DNA of 64,000 nt from CANDYO01 sp964627795. GTDB taxonomy: Bacteria; Pseudomonadota; Alphaproteobacteria; Rickettsiales; CANDYO01. The translations under genes and the position numbers were made by a program. Where the stretch lies: positions 124,001 through 188,000 of the forward strand of contig CAZVLF010000003.1 in assembly GCA_964627795.1 (NCBI GenBank), given 5' to 3'. The stretch's first letter is position 1; each line of letters begins with the position of its first letter. The notes beneath the pieces were generated by a model, which was not told where the DNA came from, searched no databases, and saw only the letters and a program-made list of their open reading frames with translations. Below, piece by piece: positions 36,511 to 46,227 of this stretch.

Positions 36511-36809
36511 AAACTTATTTTAGTGTTCTTAATTCAGAATGCTTGCTGTTTTAAAAGAGGGGCAATTTAACATAAACTTAATTAAAGATAAATATTTACA
36601 CAAGAACTAAGTTTTAAATAACTTTTCCTATAATGAATTGAAAAAATAAATTTAGTTTAGTTATGATGTTTAAAGTAATTCATAATCACCGAGGTCTTAA
36701 AATTCAAATCCTTCATTTGACAGAACTGATCTAATAGCTTTGAAGATGTTCTTTACTATGTTTATATCTGTTTTCTAAAACCCATATTAACTCACGCATT
36801 CCTATATTT

Positions 36810-37631
36810 TTATAAAGGTTGCTTAAAGGAGTTAATACACTTAATACACATTAGCTTGATTAAATTTTCTTTAGCAATTTCTTTAGCTATTTTTCCAGCG
36901 GAGGTAAGAGGGTTAAATTTAGGTTCAACATATTGAGCAAATACTATACGCCTATTATTTTTTTCAACCCAACCTATAAACCAGCCAGTTTTTCCTCCAC
37001 CAGTTTTGCCATAAAGTGACCATCCATCATTCAAATCCTCTAACCTAATAATAGAGATTGTGTGTTCTTGAGCTTGTTTTGACAATGATAATTTCTTGGT
37101 ACTTAATTTTTCTAAAAATCTTACTTGCTCTAACGGCGAGATTTCTAAAGAACTATATATCCATGAACTAAGCAATCCATCATTTTTATTACGACTACCT
37201 GAAACATCCATGTTGCCATAATTTAATCTTTTTATATATCCTTCAAATTTCTCCATTCCAAGTTGAGCAGTTATTTCTTGAGAATACCATATAACCGAAT
37301 TAAACATCCAAGAAGATGGGGTTTGCGGTAATTCTGACCAAAACATAGTAGGATATTTTTCTGGATTATATATATTGCCCAATCTGGTTCTTCTTTCTTT
37401 GGTAAATTCTATTAATGGTTCGTTTGGAGAAATTAAAATTCCTGAATCAAATCCAATCAAAGCAAGGGCTATTTTAAATGTTGAGGCTGGTGTATGTCGT
37501 ATATTGCATTTACCTATTTGCTTTATAATTTTACTATTTTCTAGTGCAACAAAGCAATCATCCTGTGCGTTAGCAGTTAAGGCGTATAAAAAAATTATAT
37601 AATAAATTAATTTTGAATATTTTCTTATCAT
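36810..37631 (-). CDS. Class D beta-lactamase (OXA family)
   Basis: A 273-residue periplasmic serine beta-lactamase of OXA type that hydrolyses penicillins. The signal peptide covers residues 1-22 (KLIYYIIFLYALTANA). Motifs: S50-T-F-K53 (nucleophile and carbamylated Lys), S-V-I in FNSVIWYSQ, YGN in LNYGNMDVSG, the omega-loop Trp in SSWIYSSLEISPLEQV, and KTG in YGKTGGGKTGWFIGW. All the catalytic elements are intact and the length is normal. Class D enzymes are known in Rickettsia as chromosomal genes. It has no mobile element next to it. Activity is likely, although an intracellular role could be in the cell wall rather than resistance. Confidence 0.93.
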   Translation of the reverse strand: MIRKYSKLIYYIIFLYALTANAQDDCFVALENSKIIKQIGKCNIRHTPASTFKIALALIGFDSGILISPNEPLIEFTKERRTRLGNIYNPEKYPTMFWSELPQTPSSWMFNSVIWYSQEITAQLGMEKFEGYIKRLNYGNMDVSGSRNKNDGLLSSWIYSSLEISPLEQVRFLEKLSTKKLSLSKQAQEHTISIIRLEDLNDGWSLYGKTGGGKTGWFIGWVEKNNRRIVFAQYVEPKFNPLTSAGKIAKEIAKENLIKLMCIKCINSFKQPL

Positions 37632-37711
37632 AAATATATTACAATCTTAATTTTATACTAGCATCCACTTCAAAAGTTATAGGTTAATTCTAAAGCATAT
37701 TCAACATTAAA

Positions 37712-38110
37712 TTACATTTTCCCATATATAGATGTAATATCTATATACGGATCAGCTTGTTCGCCAAGAATAGTTGAGTAAGATGAGCTTTCCGCATAAG
37801 GCATAAGCTGGGGCAAGCTAGGAGCCATGAAGGCTAGAAACATTGAAGTAAGAGATGAAGTAATGCAGCTGGCTCCATTATCTTCTGATAAATATTCTGT
37901 AATTGCTCCTGCGGTTGCCCCTAATGCAGTAGATGCAAACGCTATGGCAGATAAACTGGTTATTTTAATTGGCCCACATTGAAGCTTAACTAAAAGAGTT
38001 GCGCCCAATGAGCCAATTAAGGCTGGTGTAAAAGAAAATATTACGTAATCTAAATCTGTGGGCTTATTATCTGTATTTGCGTTGTTTTGTTCTTTATTTT
38101 TATTAAACAT
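37712..38110 (-). CDS. Small hypothetical membrane protein
   Basis: A 132-residue protein with three hydrophobic segments (YVIFSFTPALIGSLGATLLV, SLSAIAFASTALGATAGAI, ITSSLTSMFLAFMAPSL), rich in Ala/Gly/Thr, with a polar Asn-rich N-terminus. No family is recognised. It lies between the beta-lactamase and a 374-residue hypothetical, all on the minus strand, with gaps of 80 and 180 bases. It is probably transcribed alone. Confidence 0.6.
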   Translation of the reverse strand: MFNKNKEQNNANTDNKPTDLDYVIFSFTPALIGSLGATLLVKLQCGPIKITSLSAIAFASTALGATAGAITEYLSEDNGASCITSSLTSMFLAFMAPSLPQLMPYAESSSYSTILGEQADPYIDITSIYGKM

Positions 38111-38290
38111 ATAATTCCTTCAATAAATATTATTATACTATAAGTTTATTAACTATAATATATTTTTATTAAAAGTCACCGTCTATGAATATTTTTAAAG
38201 AAGATTTTATGTGAGGTAGTTTTTAAATATATTCTCACATTTTGAGCGTATAAATTTTGATATTTAGTAGGTAAAATATTTTATACATAA

Positions 38291-39415
38291 TTAATATAAA
38301 ATTGGTACAGCACCAGTAAACATTAGTTTAAATTGATTTTGAGATCCAAGAATTGCATCAACGTCACTAACCATTAATGGATCAGCTATTATAGAAAATG
38401 GAATTTTAACTTCTTTCTGCATTTCAGAATGTAAAATGGGGTAAAAGGCTCCAGTAGATTCAAAAACTAAACCATCTTCATTGGTGTTATTTTCTTTTTT
38501 TATAGAAATATAAGTTATTGCAACATTTTCCTCTAATTGCTTTTCTATTTCTTTTATTATCTCTTCATAAACCTGTTTTTCTGATGTTACATCAGGGTGT
38601 TCATATGGTTTTAGGGGTTTTGATAATATTAATTCATAAGGTTCTTTTGTTATAAAGTTGGTGTAATTTGAATTATAATGCTGCAAAGAGTTTTCAGGTT
38701 GTTCATTGTTTGTCGCATCATTAACTCCATTATTTCCATTGTTAGAACTACTAGAGGTTGTATCTGGAATTTTATTATCTTCGCCGCTAACTTTTAGGGT
38801 AGATGACTCTTCATCACTTATATATTCTTCAAAATCATCAGGATAATCTTCATCAATATCTTCAGTTTTAACTGAGGTTTGAAGAAATTGAGCTAACTCA
38901 GTTGAAGTAAATATCCTACCAAATTCTTTTAATTCTTGTAAAAATTCTTTTGTGCATTCTCTTGTAAGATTAGCTACATCTATACATAGTGCTCTGCTAT
39001 ATTCATAATTTAAAGGATATCCAAATTGGTTTCCATGCTCATCATAAATATTCCAAGAAGGTAGAGAACTCATTATAGTCTTTTTATCTTCACTGCATAA
39101 GGCCATAAATTTGTAAGCCATTTCATGAATTATATCGTCAGTAGAAACAGATCCTGGTTTAGGGTTATTATATTCAAGGAAATCAAATTTTTGTACTAAA
39201 GGTTCAATTTTTGCTAATTCTTTACTTGATAGCTTAGGTTTTAAAGCATTTTCAAATATTTGGATAAGCTTTTGAGTTTTTTCATACTCGCTGATTAACT
39301 TACGAGAAATTCGTCTAACCAAAACTTGAGCAAATTTGTCTCTTAAGTTTTTCTTAAACTCATCTTTATCATAAATTATAATTGGAAGATTTATTTCTTC
39401 AAATTTGACTTTCAT
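38291..39415 (-). CDS. Hypothetical acidic 374-aa protein
   Basis: A soluble protein with no signal peptide and no family I recognise. The N-terminal half is helical and charged (residues 1-185). Residues about 190-255 are acidic and Ser/Asn-rich (DEDYPDDFEEYISDEESS, TTSSSSNNGNNG), probably disordered. The C-terminal part has mixed alpha/beta character (ENVAITYISIKKENN, FSIIADPLMVSDVDAIL). It is divergent from the ULP1-like/NTAN1-like gene, with 77 bases between. The disordered acidic linker resembles the neighbouring candidate effectors, which suggests a related role, but nothing in the sequence proves it. Confidence 0.55.
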   Translation of the reverse strand: MKVKFEEINLPIIIYDKDEFKKNLRDKFAQVLVRRISRKLISEYEKTQKLIQIFENALKPKLSSKELAKIEPLVQKFDFLEYNNPKPGSVSTDDIIHEMAYKFMALCSEDKKTIMSSLPSWNIYDEHGNQFGYPLNYEYSRALCIDVANLTRECTKEFLQELKEFGRIFTSTELAQFLQTSVKTEDIDEDYPDDFEEYISDEESSTLKVSGEDNKIPDTTSSSSNNGNNGVNDATNNEQPENSLQHYNSNYTNFITKEPYELILSKPLKPYEHPDVTSEKQVYEEIIKEIEKQLEENVAITYISIKKENNTNEDGLVFESTGAFYPILHSEMQKEVKIPFSIIADPLMVSDVDAILGSQNQFKLMFTGAVPILY

Positions 39416-39492
39416 CTTAACAAAAAGTTAACCTTATAACATTATAATTATTAATATTATATTAATTTATATTAACTAAGTCAAAGCAATTT

Positions 39493-41439
39493 ATGCCCTT
39501 AAATCTTACAGAAGAAGAAAAAAATTCTCTAGGAGATGGAGTTTTTGTAGCTGGAACTGGAATAAGTCAGCTAATGCAACATTATAATCCAAGTCAATAT
39601 AATGTTGAACAAGGAATAGTTTCTAATATTGAAGAACTAAATCATGCTTTAACAGTGCAGGGTAATAGAATTCAAGATAGAATAATTCTTTTGCATGTTA
39701 ATGCTTTAAGCAGTGGATTTAGTGAAGGGGAAAATAATCATTATGTTGGATTAAGGATAAATAGACAAGATAATGAGCGGTATAGAGTACAATATATTGA
39801 CCCTATGGGAGGAGGAATAAATCATAATTTAAGAGAAGCAATAAATAACTCTTTAGGAACAAGTAATATCCAAGAATATTCAGGTGGTTTACAGCATGCA
39901 AGAATTGTAGAAGAAAGTAATACAAGAAGAATTGAAGGAAATAGCCATGATTGTGGTCCTATGCTAGTTTATTTATTAACAAGAGCTACACATGAACAAT
40001 CATTACCAACTGCAGAAAGTGAGGAAGAATCTATAAGAATAGGAAGGCATTTAAGACGCACATACCTAAATGATAATATAAGAAGTAGTGAGATTACCCC
40101 ATTACATAAAATTATCCCGCAAGATATGAGTACCTTAATTTATGTACCACAAGGCTGTTATGCAGAAATTTCTAGTAAAACACCAGGAGAAATATCCGGT
40201 TTAATGACTTCAGGTATGGGGCCTTGCTGCCATATAATTGTTGCTAATAAAGCCAATAAGCACATGTTTTTATGCCATGCTGATAGCCAAATGGATTTAA
40301 CAGATAAAGATCACGGTATCGTTGCCTGGATAAAGGCAGCCTGTTCTGAAAGAGGTGATTATCAAAATATAATTGTCAATATTGGAGAAAAAGAAAATGA
40401 ATCACGACATAATACTTATGATGTGGGGCAGGGTAAAACATTTTATGAGCAAGTTAGAAGAAGTTTAGATCAACTAGAGAAAGAAACGGGAGTTCACATA
40501 GATATTGAAACTCATAATACTGATGCCGGATCACAGTATGGTATATTGTTATCAAGAAAAAATAATCGATTCTCTTTAAGAACAATAGATGGGGACACAA
40601 CAACAGCAATCGATATATTAGAAGATGAGGGGTATGAAATTAAAGTCCTTAAGGATCCTCATGGGGGATTTACTCTAGAAAGTAGTATTCAGAGTGCCTT
40701 AAGAAGAAGAAAACGAAAGGATGGAGCAGAAGTATATCCGCCTATTTGTGTATTTGATGGGTCATCAGGAAATAGTTTTTTATCACTAGATAATATCGCC
40801 AATCGTTATAGTAATTATGATATAGAATGGAATAGGGTGGAGCGTCATGCTCCAAGTGTATCAAGTAGTAGTGAACGAGAAATTGAAGAAAGAAGAAAAA
40901 GAGAAGGGAAATCATTAAGTATTTCAAATAATTTTGAAGGTTTATCACCTTTATCTTCAGATATTTCATCTCCCTACTCATCTGATAGTACCCATAATTC
41001 AGAATATTTTAAAAAAGTGAAATTAAGTTCAAGTGATTCACAAAATAGTAAAAAATATCAGTTTTTAATGCATAGAGAAAGAGAAGTAATAGAAGGAAGA
41101 AGAACGCCTGACTCTTTTCTTTCTTTAAAAACTATAACTACAGAAGAAGGTGTTGCAACGGTAAGAAGTCCATTACAGTCAAATTCAGTACACTCAGTTA
41201 GAACAGAGGAAGGGGTAGTTACAGTGAGAAGCCCTTCAAATTATTCTACTCAATCAAGGTCTATACATACTGAAGAAGGAGTGGTTACAGTAAGAAGCAC
41301 ACCTAAATCTTCACAAAGAATTAGCGTACATAGTACTGAAGAAACAAATCTTATCTCAAGTGTAATAAGCTCCTATACTCCTTTAAATACACCCAGATTA
41401 AGACATGCTTCACCTAAGGGAAAATCTAATGAAAAATAA
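39493..41439 (+). CDS. Candidate effector: ULP1/CE-clan protease domain plus NTAN1/CheD-like domain
   Basis: A 648-residue protein without signal peptide. Residues about 60-175 match a CE-clan cysteine protease (ULP1/SENP, deubiquitinase or deSUMOylase type): H83 in NNHYVGLRI, D103 in QYIDPMGGG and C154 in SHDCGPMLVYLL. The usual oxyanion Gln six residues before Cys is Glu here. Residues about 225-450 resemble the N-terminal asparagine amidohydrolase NTAN1, or more loosely CheD. The segment PCCHIIVANKANKHMFLCHAD places C246 and H262 as in that fold, followed by QYGILLSRKNNRFSLRTID and PPICVFDG. The C-terminal 200 residues are Ser-rich with a threefold repeat. The protease call is well supported. 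The amidase call is inference and needs a structure model. Confidence 0.75.
   Translation: MPLNLTEEEKNSLGDGVFVAGTGISQLMQHYNPSQYNVEQGIVSNIEELNHALTVQGNRIQDRIILLHVNALSSGFSEGENNHYVGLRINRQDNERYRVQYIDPMGGGINHNLREAINNSLGTSNIQEYSGGLQHARIVEESNTRRIEGNSHDCGPMLVYLLTRATHEQSLPTAESEEESIRIGRHLRRTYLNDNIRSSEITPLHKIIPQDMSTLIYVPQGCYAEISSKTPGEISGLMTSGMGPCCHIIVANKANKHMFLCHADSQMDLTDKDHGIVAWIKAACSERGDYQNIIVNIGEKENESRHNTYDVGQGKTFYEQVRRSLDQLEKETGVHIDIETHNTDAGSQYGILLSRKNNRFSLRTIDGDTTTAIDILEDEGYEIKVLKDPHGGFTLESSIQSALRRRKRKDGAEVYPPICVFDGSSGNSFLSLDNIANRYSNYDIEWNRVERHAPSVSSSSEREIEERRKREGKSLSISNNFEGLSPLSSDISSPYSSDSTHNSEYFKKVKLSSSDSQNSKKYQFLMHREREVIEGRRTPDSFLSLKTITTEEGVATVRSPLQSNSVHSVRTEEGVVTVRSPSNYSTQSRSIHTEEGVVTVRSTPKSSQRISVHSTEETNLISSVISSYTPLNTPRLRHASPKGKSNEK
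41140..41310 (+). repeat. Three Ser-rich repeats in the ULP1-like effector
   Basis: The motif TEEGVxTVRSP (first as TEEGVATVRS, then TEEGVVTVRS twice) occurs three times at about 60-70-base spacing, separated by Ser/Gln/His-rich linkers (SNSVHSVR, YSTQSRSIH). It lies in the disordered C-terminal part of the protein and may be a modification or binding site. Confidence 0.8.
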
Positions 41440-41547
41440 ATTTCACCTTTAAAAAGCTTTTTTGCTAATTCATTATTTTTTAAACTAGTAAAATCTTTAT
41501 AAAAGCTTTACTAATAAAAATTATCACAAAACTTAACTCAGCCTAAT

Positions 41548-43587
41548 TTATCTATTCCTATCAGTATTTACTGGAGGTTTTTCAGCACGTTTAATCCATG
41601 ATTGAGCAGCAGCAGTTGCAGCAGTTGCACCAGCGGTAACAGCATTATTACCAGTAAGAATATGAGCCCCAACAGCAACCATAGCTGAAGGAATGCAGCC
41701 CGTTATAGTATTATAAACTAGTTTTAAGCCTGTTGAGGTTTCTCTTCCTTGCTGAATGATTTTCCATCTATTAAAGCACTCAATCAATTCTTGACTTTGG
41801 GTAATAATAGCTTTTCTATCTTCTTGCGGAAGTGACTTAAATAAAGTTTTTCTTAGCAAGTGACTTTTTATTAAATCTTCACCAATTTTATTTAAATCAG
41901 GCGAAGATTTACTAGTTTCAGTAATTATTCCAGTTTCTAGCCTATTTAAAATATTTAAAGCATGTTCTTTTCCTTGAAGATGCCTAGCTTCTAAATCCTT
42001 TAGATTTTGCATAGCAGTTGAAAAATTTCTACTTATGTTAGCATCACCATAATTTTTATATTGATGATAGAACTCATATCCTAGTCGTCCTACCCCCCAT
42101 ATAGTTGCACCAGCCACTGCAGCAGAACCACCAACTATGGCTGCTTTAATTGCAGCATCAGCAGTGTTTGATGGAAGATCTTCTATTGCAAGAGAAGAAA
42201 TTACAGCTGTAGATATTGCTGCTAATGCACCTGCACCTAATGAATTCTCAGGAGCTTGAAGCTGTTCATGATATGCTTTTAATTCATCAGATTGATCAAG
42301 TAATTCCATACATGCTTGATCGTCTTGATCCTCTATTGCTTGTTCTAAAGGAGTTTTTTTAATCTCTGCTTCTAGATGCGCAGAATGAAAATTTTGATCC
42401 TTAAATGCTAATTCTGCAATTTGAGGATTTAAACATTTTATAGACATCTTATTAGATTCTAGGCTTGCAGAAACTTTATACTTCTCATAACATGTTTTTC
42501 CTTCTAGGGTAAGGCTATTAAAATCAGCTCCATGTCTGTAGAGTAGATGAAGAGATTCTATAAATCCCTTATCTGTACTATTTTCAAGCCTTGCTATGCA
42601 AAGGGCTTCAAGAGCGCTTGTTCCTTCAGGTTTGTCATTTATTGAATCTTGGTGTTGTAGTAACATATCCTTAAGTTGAGCATTGAACTCTTCATCGCTC
42701 ATATCTGAAGAGCTTAAACAAAATTTTACAAGTTCAGTAGGCTCCAATGCATCAAGATCAGTTTGCTTAATAAGTTCTTTTTCAATTAAAATATCTGTTA
42801 GATTTTTTTTATTGCGAATTAAAGCTAGCGCACTAACTCCATTATATTTTTTAGTTAAAGAAAAACCTTTACTGGATAAAGTCTCGATTAAATCTACTAT
42901 TTGCTCAGGAGCTAGAGCTTCTCTTTTATAAGTCTCTTTTCCGTTTACAATTGATTGGTTGTAAACATAAATATTATTGCATCCCTTGCACAATAATTTC
43001 ATTGGAGTAGAACCATCAGCTGCCACAAATTGTTCTTCATCAAGCATAGCATCTTTTGTTTTAAAATCAGCCTCAAGCATTGCACCAACCAATTTATTTA
43101 TTTGTTTTTTAAAGTCATTAAAATTATACTTTTCTAATTCTGTTGAATTACCTTTTGCCACTTCAGCATTTAATGTTTGTTGTGCACATAAATGATGTAG
43201 TAAAGTGTAATTTAAATCTTTTTTAGGTTCTGGACCGCTCCAAACTAATTGGCAATTTCTTAAGTTAAATTTTTCTGAAAGTATTTTTTTAGCAATAATA
43301 CTAGTACTATTAAAAAGTTTTTCTTCTGGTTCTTCGATTTCAGGAGTCGGTGGTTTTTGATCATCATTTTCTAACTCTACTTTAGTTTGTTCAGCTAGAG
43401 CAGTTTCATTATTTTCTTCTCGTCTTGCTTTTATTGCATTTAAGAATGTTTCTGGTTTTCTTTTAGCTGGGGGAGCTTTATGATAGTCTTCAATAGCTTC
43501 CATAACTTTTTTATCTGGAGTTGTTTTACCTTCTTTTTCCCTTTCTCCTAATCTTTCTCTTAATTCATCTAATAATGATTTTTTCAT
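41548..43587 (-). CDS. Ankyrin-like protein with C-terminal hydrophobic segments
   Basis: A 679-residue protein. The N-terminus (residues 1-95) is charged and Pro-rich. Residues about 110-420 contain irregular ankyrin-like units, for example GSTPMKLLCKGCNN, SALALIRNKKNLTDILIEKE, TSALEALCIARLENS...LLYRHGADFNSL and KTPLEQAIEDQDDQACMELL. Two Ala-rich hydrophobic zones follow (AGALAAISTAVISSLAIEDL with AAIVGGSAAVAGATIWGVG near residues 450-510, and AMVAVGAHILTGNNAVTAGA at the C-terminus), which may insert in a membrane. Such a layout fits an effector directed to host membranes. It is convergent with the ULP1-like gene and followed upstream by the exported small protein and TpsB on the same strand. 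Confidence 0.65.
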   Translation of the reverse strand: MKKSLLDELRERLGEREKEGKTTPDKKVMEAIEDYHKAPPAKRKPETFLNAIKARREENNETALAEQTKVELENDDQKPPTPEIEEPEEKLFNSTSIIAKKILSEKFNLRNCQLVWSGPEPKKDLNYTLLHHLCAQQTLNAEVAKGNSTELEKYNFNDFKKQINKLVGAMLEADFKTKDAMLDEEQFVAADGSTPMKLLCKGCNNIYVYNQSIVNGKETYKREALAPEQIVDLIETLSSKGFSLTKKYNGVSALALIRNKKNLTDILIEKELIKQTDLDALEPTELVKFCLSSSDMSDEEFNAQLKDMLLQHQDSINDKPEGTSALEALCIARLENSTDKGFIESLHLLYRHGADFNSLTLEGKTCYEKYKVSASLESNKMSIKCLNPQIAELAFKDQNFHSAHLEAEIKKTPLEQAIEDQDDQACMELLDQSDELKAYHEQLQAPENSLGAGALAAISTAVISSLAIEDLPSNTADAAIKAAIVGGSAAVAGATIWGVGRLGYEFYHQYKNYGDANISRNFSTAMQNLKDLEARHLQGKEHALNILNRLETGIITETSKSSPDLNKIGEDLIKSHLLRKTLFKSLPQEDRKAIITQSQELIECFNRWKIIQQGRETSTGLKLVYNTITGCIPSAMVAVGAHILTGNNAVTAGATAATAAAQSWIKRAEKPPVNTDRNR

Positions 43588-43670
43588 AATGCTTACCTAT
43601 TATATTTTGATAAATTTTTATTATAATATGAGTTTCTTTAATAAAAGGTTAAATTCATTAAAAATCTTCT

Positions 43671-44231
43671 TTATTGGGTTAATGCCTCATTTGATAAATA
43701 CAAGGCTTCTAGTTTTAAACTAATCTCTGTTTGTTTAATGTAAGTATTGGTAGAGTTCATAGATTTATTAACTCTTGGAGCGATTATGGTTTTTGCAAAA
43801 TCAGTTCCCGATAGCTTTGTAATATTTCCATCTGTTGTTTTAGGTGAGGGGCTACTTAATCCAAATAATGTAAGTATTTTTTGTGTGGCCTTGCTATCGC
43901 TAGCATCTTTAATAAATTTATCAGCATTATCTTTTATTTTTTTTGGGGCATTATTAACATTGCTTATTATAGTTGCTCCACTTTTATAAAAATCCTTAAC
44001 AAATTGTTGCCAGCGTTCTTTAGGCCCACTAGGAAAATAATACATAATATTATTATTTAGCCAGGCAACAACATCTTCAGGCCTCTTTGTTATGTCATTT
44101 TGACCCTCTTCAATTTCTTGCTTATCTAGTTGCTCAATATCTTGAGTTTGGGCTAATGTGATGCTACTACAAAATAATATTAAACATATTGTTATTATGC
44201 TGCGAATATAAGAAAATTGATATTTATGCAT
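43671..44231 (-). CDS. Exported 186-aa protein, partner of TpsB by position
   Basis: The N-terminus is a good signal peptide (YIRSIITICLILFCSSITLAQ, cleavage after about residue 28). The mature part is polar and helical (DITKRPEDVVAWLNNNIMYY, KRPEDVVAW, NADKFIKDASDSKATQKILT). No family is recognised, and there is no TPS domain of the haemagglutinin type. It begins 15 bases after the TpsB gene ends, so they form an operon. It could be a noncanonical substrate or accessory of the TpsB pore; this is inferred from position alone. Confidence 0.65.
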   Translation of the reverse strand: MHKYQFSYIRSIITICLILFCSSITLAQTQDIEQLDKQEIEEGQNDITKRPEDVVAWLNNNIMYYFPSGPKERWQQFVKDFYKSGATIISNVNNAPKKIKDNADKFIKDASDSKATQKILTLFGLSSPSPKTTDGNITKLSGTDFAKTIIAPRVNKSMNSTNTYIKQTEISLKLEALYLSNEALTQ

Positions 44232-44246
44232 ATTTTAACCTTACTT

Positions 44247-45920
44247 TTAGAATTTAAATATCTTATTTAAAAATATATTGAATCTTGTCCCTGCTTTTAT
44301 GTTATTCCCATCAACCACATAATTGCGTTTAAATGGTTGTGCAATTTCAGTACTTAAATTAATGTCATTAGCAAATTTAAATCTTAAACCTGCTCCTGCA
44401 GATGAAAGAGTTGAAATATTGGTGTTTGACGGTTGATTTCCTATATGGCCAGTATCAATAAATACAAATGGTTGAATTTGTTCAAGAAATTGATTTTTTA
44501 AATTCCTGTTATATCTAGCTTCAAATGAAGCGGCCATCATTTTGTTTCCATCTATAGTGGAAAACTGGTATCCACGACCAAACTCCCTTCCACCTAAAAT
44601 AAATAATTCTTGTTCAGGTAATTTTTTATTCGAATAATTAGCTGAAAGATGAATAAAAAGGCTAAAATCATTAACTAAAAGCTGTTCTCGATAAATATCT
44701 AAGGTTGCTAAATTGAAATGCTTATCCGCTATATCATTTTGATCTTGATAGTTTTTAAAATCACCATTTATTCCTTGGATTAAATTTGTTTTAATTATGT
44801 TATATCCATCTAGTTTATCTTTAAATAAATACTCTAACCCCATGTTAATAGACCAATATTTTGAGCTATCAGTTTTAACCGAAGAATTATAGTTACTTAA
44901 GCCATAATTAGTTAGGGTTTTAAAATGGGTGCCAAGGTTTATCTCTAATTCTTGAGATGCAGTTAAGTATAAAGGATGAGCAACCATAAAACTAAAGCTA
45001 CTCTGATGATTATCTTCAATGCTTAAGGAGCTGGATTTATTAGGATTATCTTTTGCATATGAAGCAGCTAAATATGCATAAGTACCAATATTATTTACTG
45101 GTACTCCATATTTTAAGCCTAAGTCATATAAACGATTAGGATGATTGCTAGCAAGCCCTGTAAAAGCTAAAGAATCACCATCTTTAAATAAACTATATCT
45201 TTGCGCTTCAATAAGAGCTTGTTCTTTTCCTAATTCATCCGTGCCATTATTATCAGCATGAGCAAGAACTTCTCCTTTAAGTCTTTGTGAAATTAACACT
45301 AGATCTATAGATTTATCATCTTTATTAGTTTGAAGATCTTCTCTAATTCTATAGCTTACTTTATAACTAGGAACTTTATTTATTAAAGCAAGGTACTTTT
45401 GTGTATGCTTTACCTTTGAAGGTTTTTCATCTAAAATTTTGTTAGCGTAAGTCTGAATTAATTCATCACTATCTCCAACAATAACTATATTATCAAGAGT
45501 AGATATTTTTACAGTTATATTTAGTATCCCGTTATTAAGATCTTTTTCGTTGATCATTATGCGCGGAAGTAAGTAATCTTGATTGATAAAATATTTTACT
45601 AATTGCTTATTTAAAGCTGAAATTCTTTCATTATTAATATAACTATTTAAATATTCTTTATGGATAAAATCAAAATTGCCTTGATAATTAACTCCTTCTA
45701 CATTTATAGCTATCTTTTTTACAAAATAATTTTTATCTATAGTCTTCAAATTAGCATGATTTAAGGGTGAAATCTGAGTTATTTTCTTAGATGTTATAGA
45801 AGATTTATTTTTATCGTGATAATCAAATTTGTTCTTGTTAGTTGCTTGGTTAAAAACTGTTGCATAACTAAAGATCGATAAAAAGTTGGTAATAAATATG
45901 TACTTAGTAATAGATTTCAT
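44247..45920 (-). CDS. TpsB (ShlB/FhaC/HecB) outer-membrane two-partner secretion pore
   Basis: A 557-residue Omp85-superfamily transporter that exports a large TpsA protein across the outer membrane. An N-terminal export signal (residues 1-21) is followed by a linker and two POTRA-like domains (LPRIMINEKDLNNGILNITV near residue 125, then YKVSYRIREDLQTNKDDKSI). The 16-strand barrel from about residue 215 (GEVLAHADNNGTDELGKEQA) ends in the aromatic IFLNKIFKF. The conserved L6-loop motif (VRGY type) appears as LGGREFGRGYQFS. The expected large TpsA gene is not adjacent; only a 186-residue exported protein follows. A degraded beta-helix ORF 6 kb away could be the lost substrate. Confidence 0.9.
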   Translation of the reverse strand: MKSITKYIFITNFLSIFSYATVFNQATNKNKFDYHDKNKSSITSKKITQISPLNHANLKTIDKNYFVKKIAINVEGVNYQGNFDFIHKEYLNSYINNERISALNKQLVKYFINQDYLLPRIMINEKDLNNGILNITVKISTLDNIVIVGDSDELIQTYANKILDEKPSKVKHTQKYLALINKVPSYKVSYRIREDLQTNKDDKSIDLVLISQRLKGEVLAHADNNGTDELGKEQALIEAQRYSLFKDGDSLAFTGLASNHPNRLYDLGLKYGVPVNNIGTYAYLAASYAKDNPNKSSSLSIEDNHQSSFSFMVAHPLYLTASQELEINLGTHFKTLTNYGLSNYNSSVKTDSSKYWSINMGLEYLFKDKLDGYNIIKTNLIQGINGDFKNYQDQNDIADKHFNLATLDIYREQLLVNDFSLFIHLSANYSNKKLPEQELFILGGREFGRGYQFSTIDGNKMMAASFEARYNRNLKNQFLEQIQPFVFIDTGHIGNQPSNTNISTLSSAGAGLRFKFANDINLSTEIAQPFKRNYVVDGNNIKAGTRFNIFLNKIFKF

Positions 45921-46227
45921 AACAATATATTAAATTTTATCCTATTTATATGATAGTATAAAATCGTCATATGTATTGCAACCAATAATATTTTATGTAA
46001 TTCTCTAGGTTCAAAATATTAGAATAATTATTAATAAAAATATCCAATCACTTTGTATTATGAAATTAAATACTTAACTTTCATTTCTATTTGCAAATAA
46101 TATTAATCTAAAATTAAAATTACTATGTATAAGAGCGATATAACTAATTTAGATAAAGTGATTTTATGTGGTTTTACAATCTTAATAAACCATTTAATAA
46201 GTATAAGTCATAAAAAAATTATAAATA
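45921..46227. other. Intergenic, no gene seen
   Basis: About 300 AT-rich bases between two minus-strand genes. I see no ORF, RNA or clear hairpin. It should contain the promoter for the TpsB operon near 45930-45990. Confidence 0.5.

Noticed and set aside
41440..41547. Bidirectional terminator between the convergent genes
   Set aside because: TAGTAAA/TTTACTA can pair, but the loop is long, the stem is weak and A/T only, and no T run follows directly.
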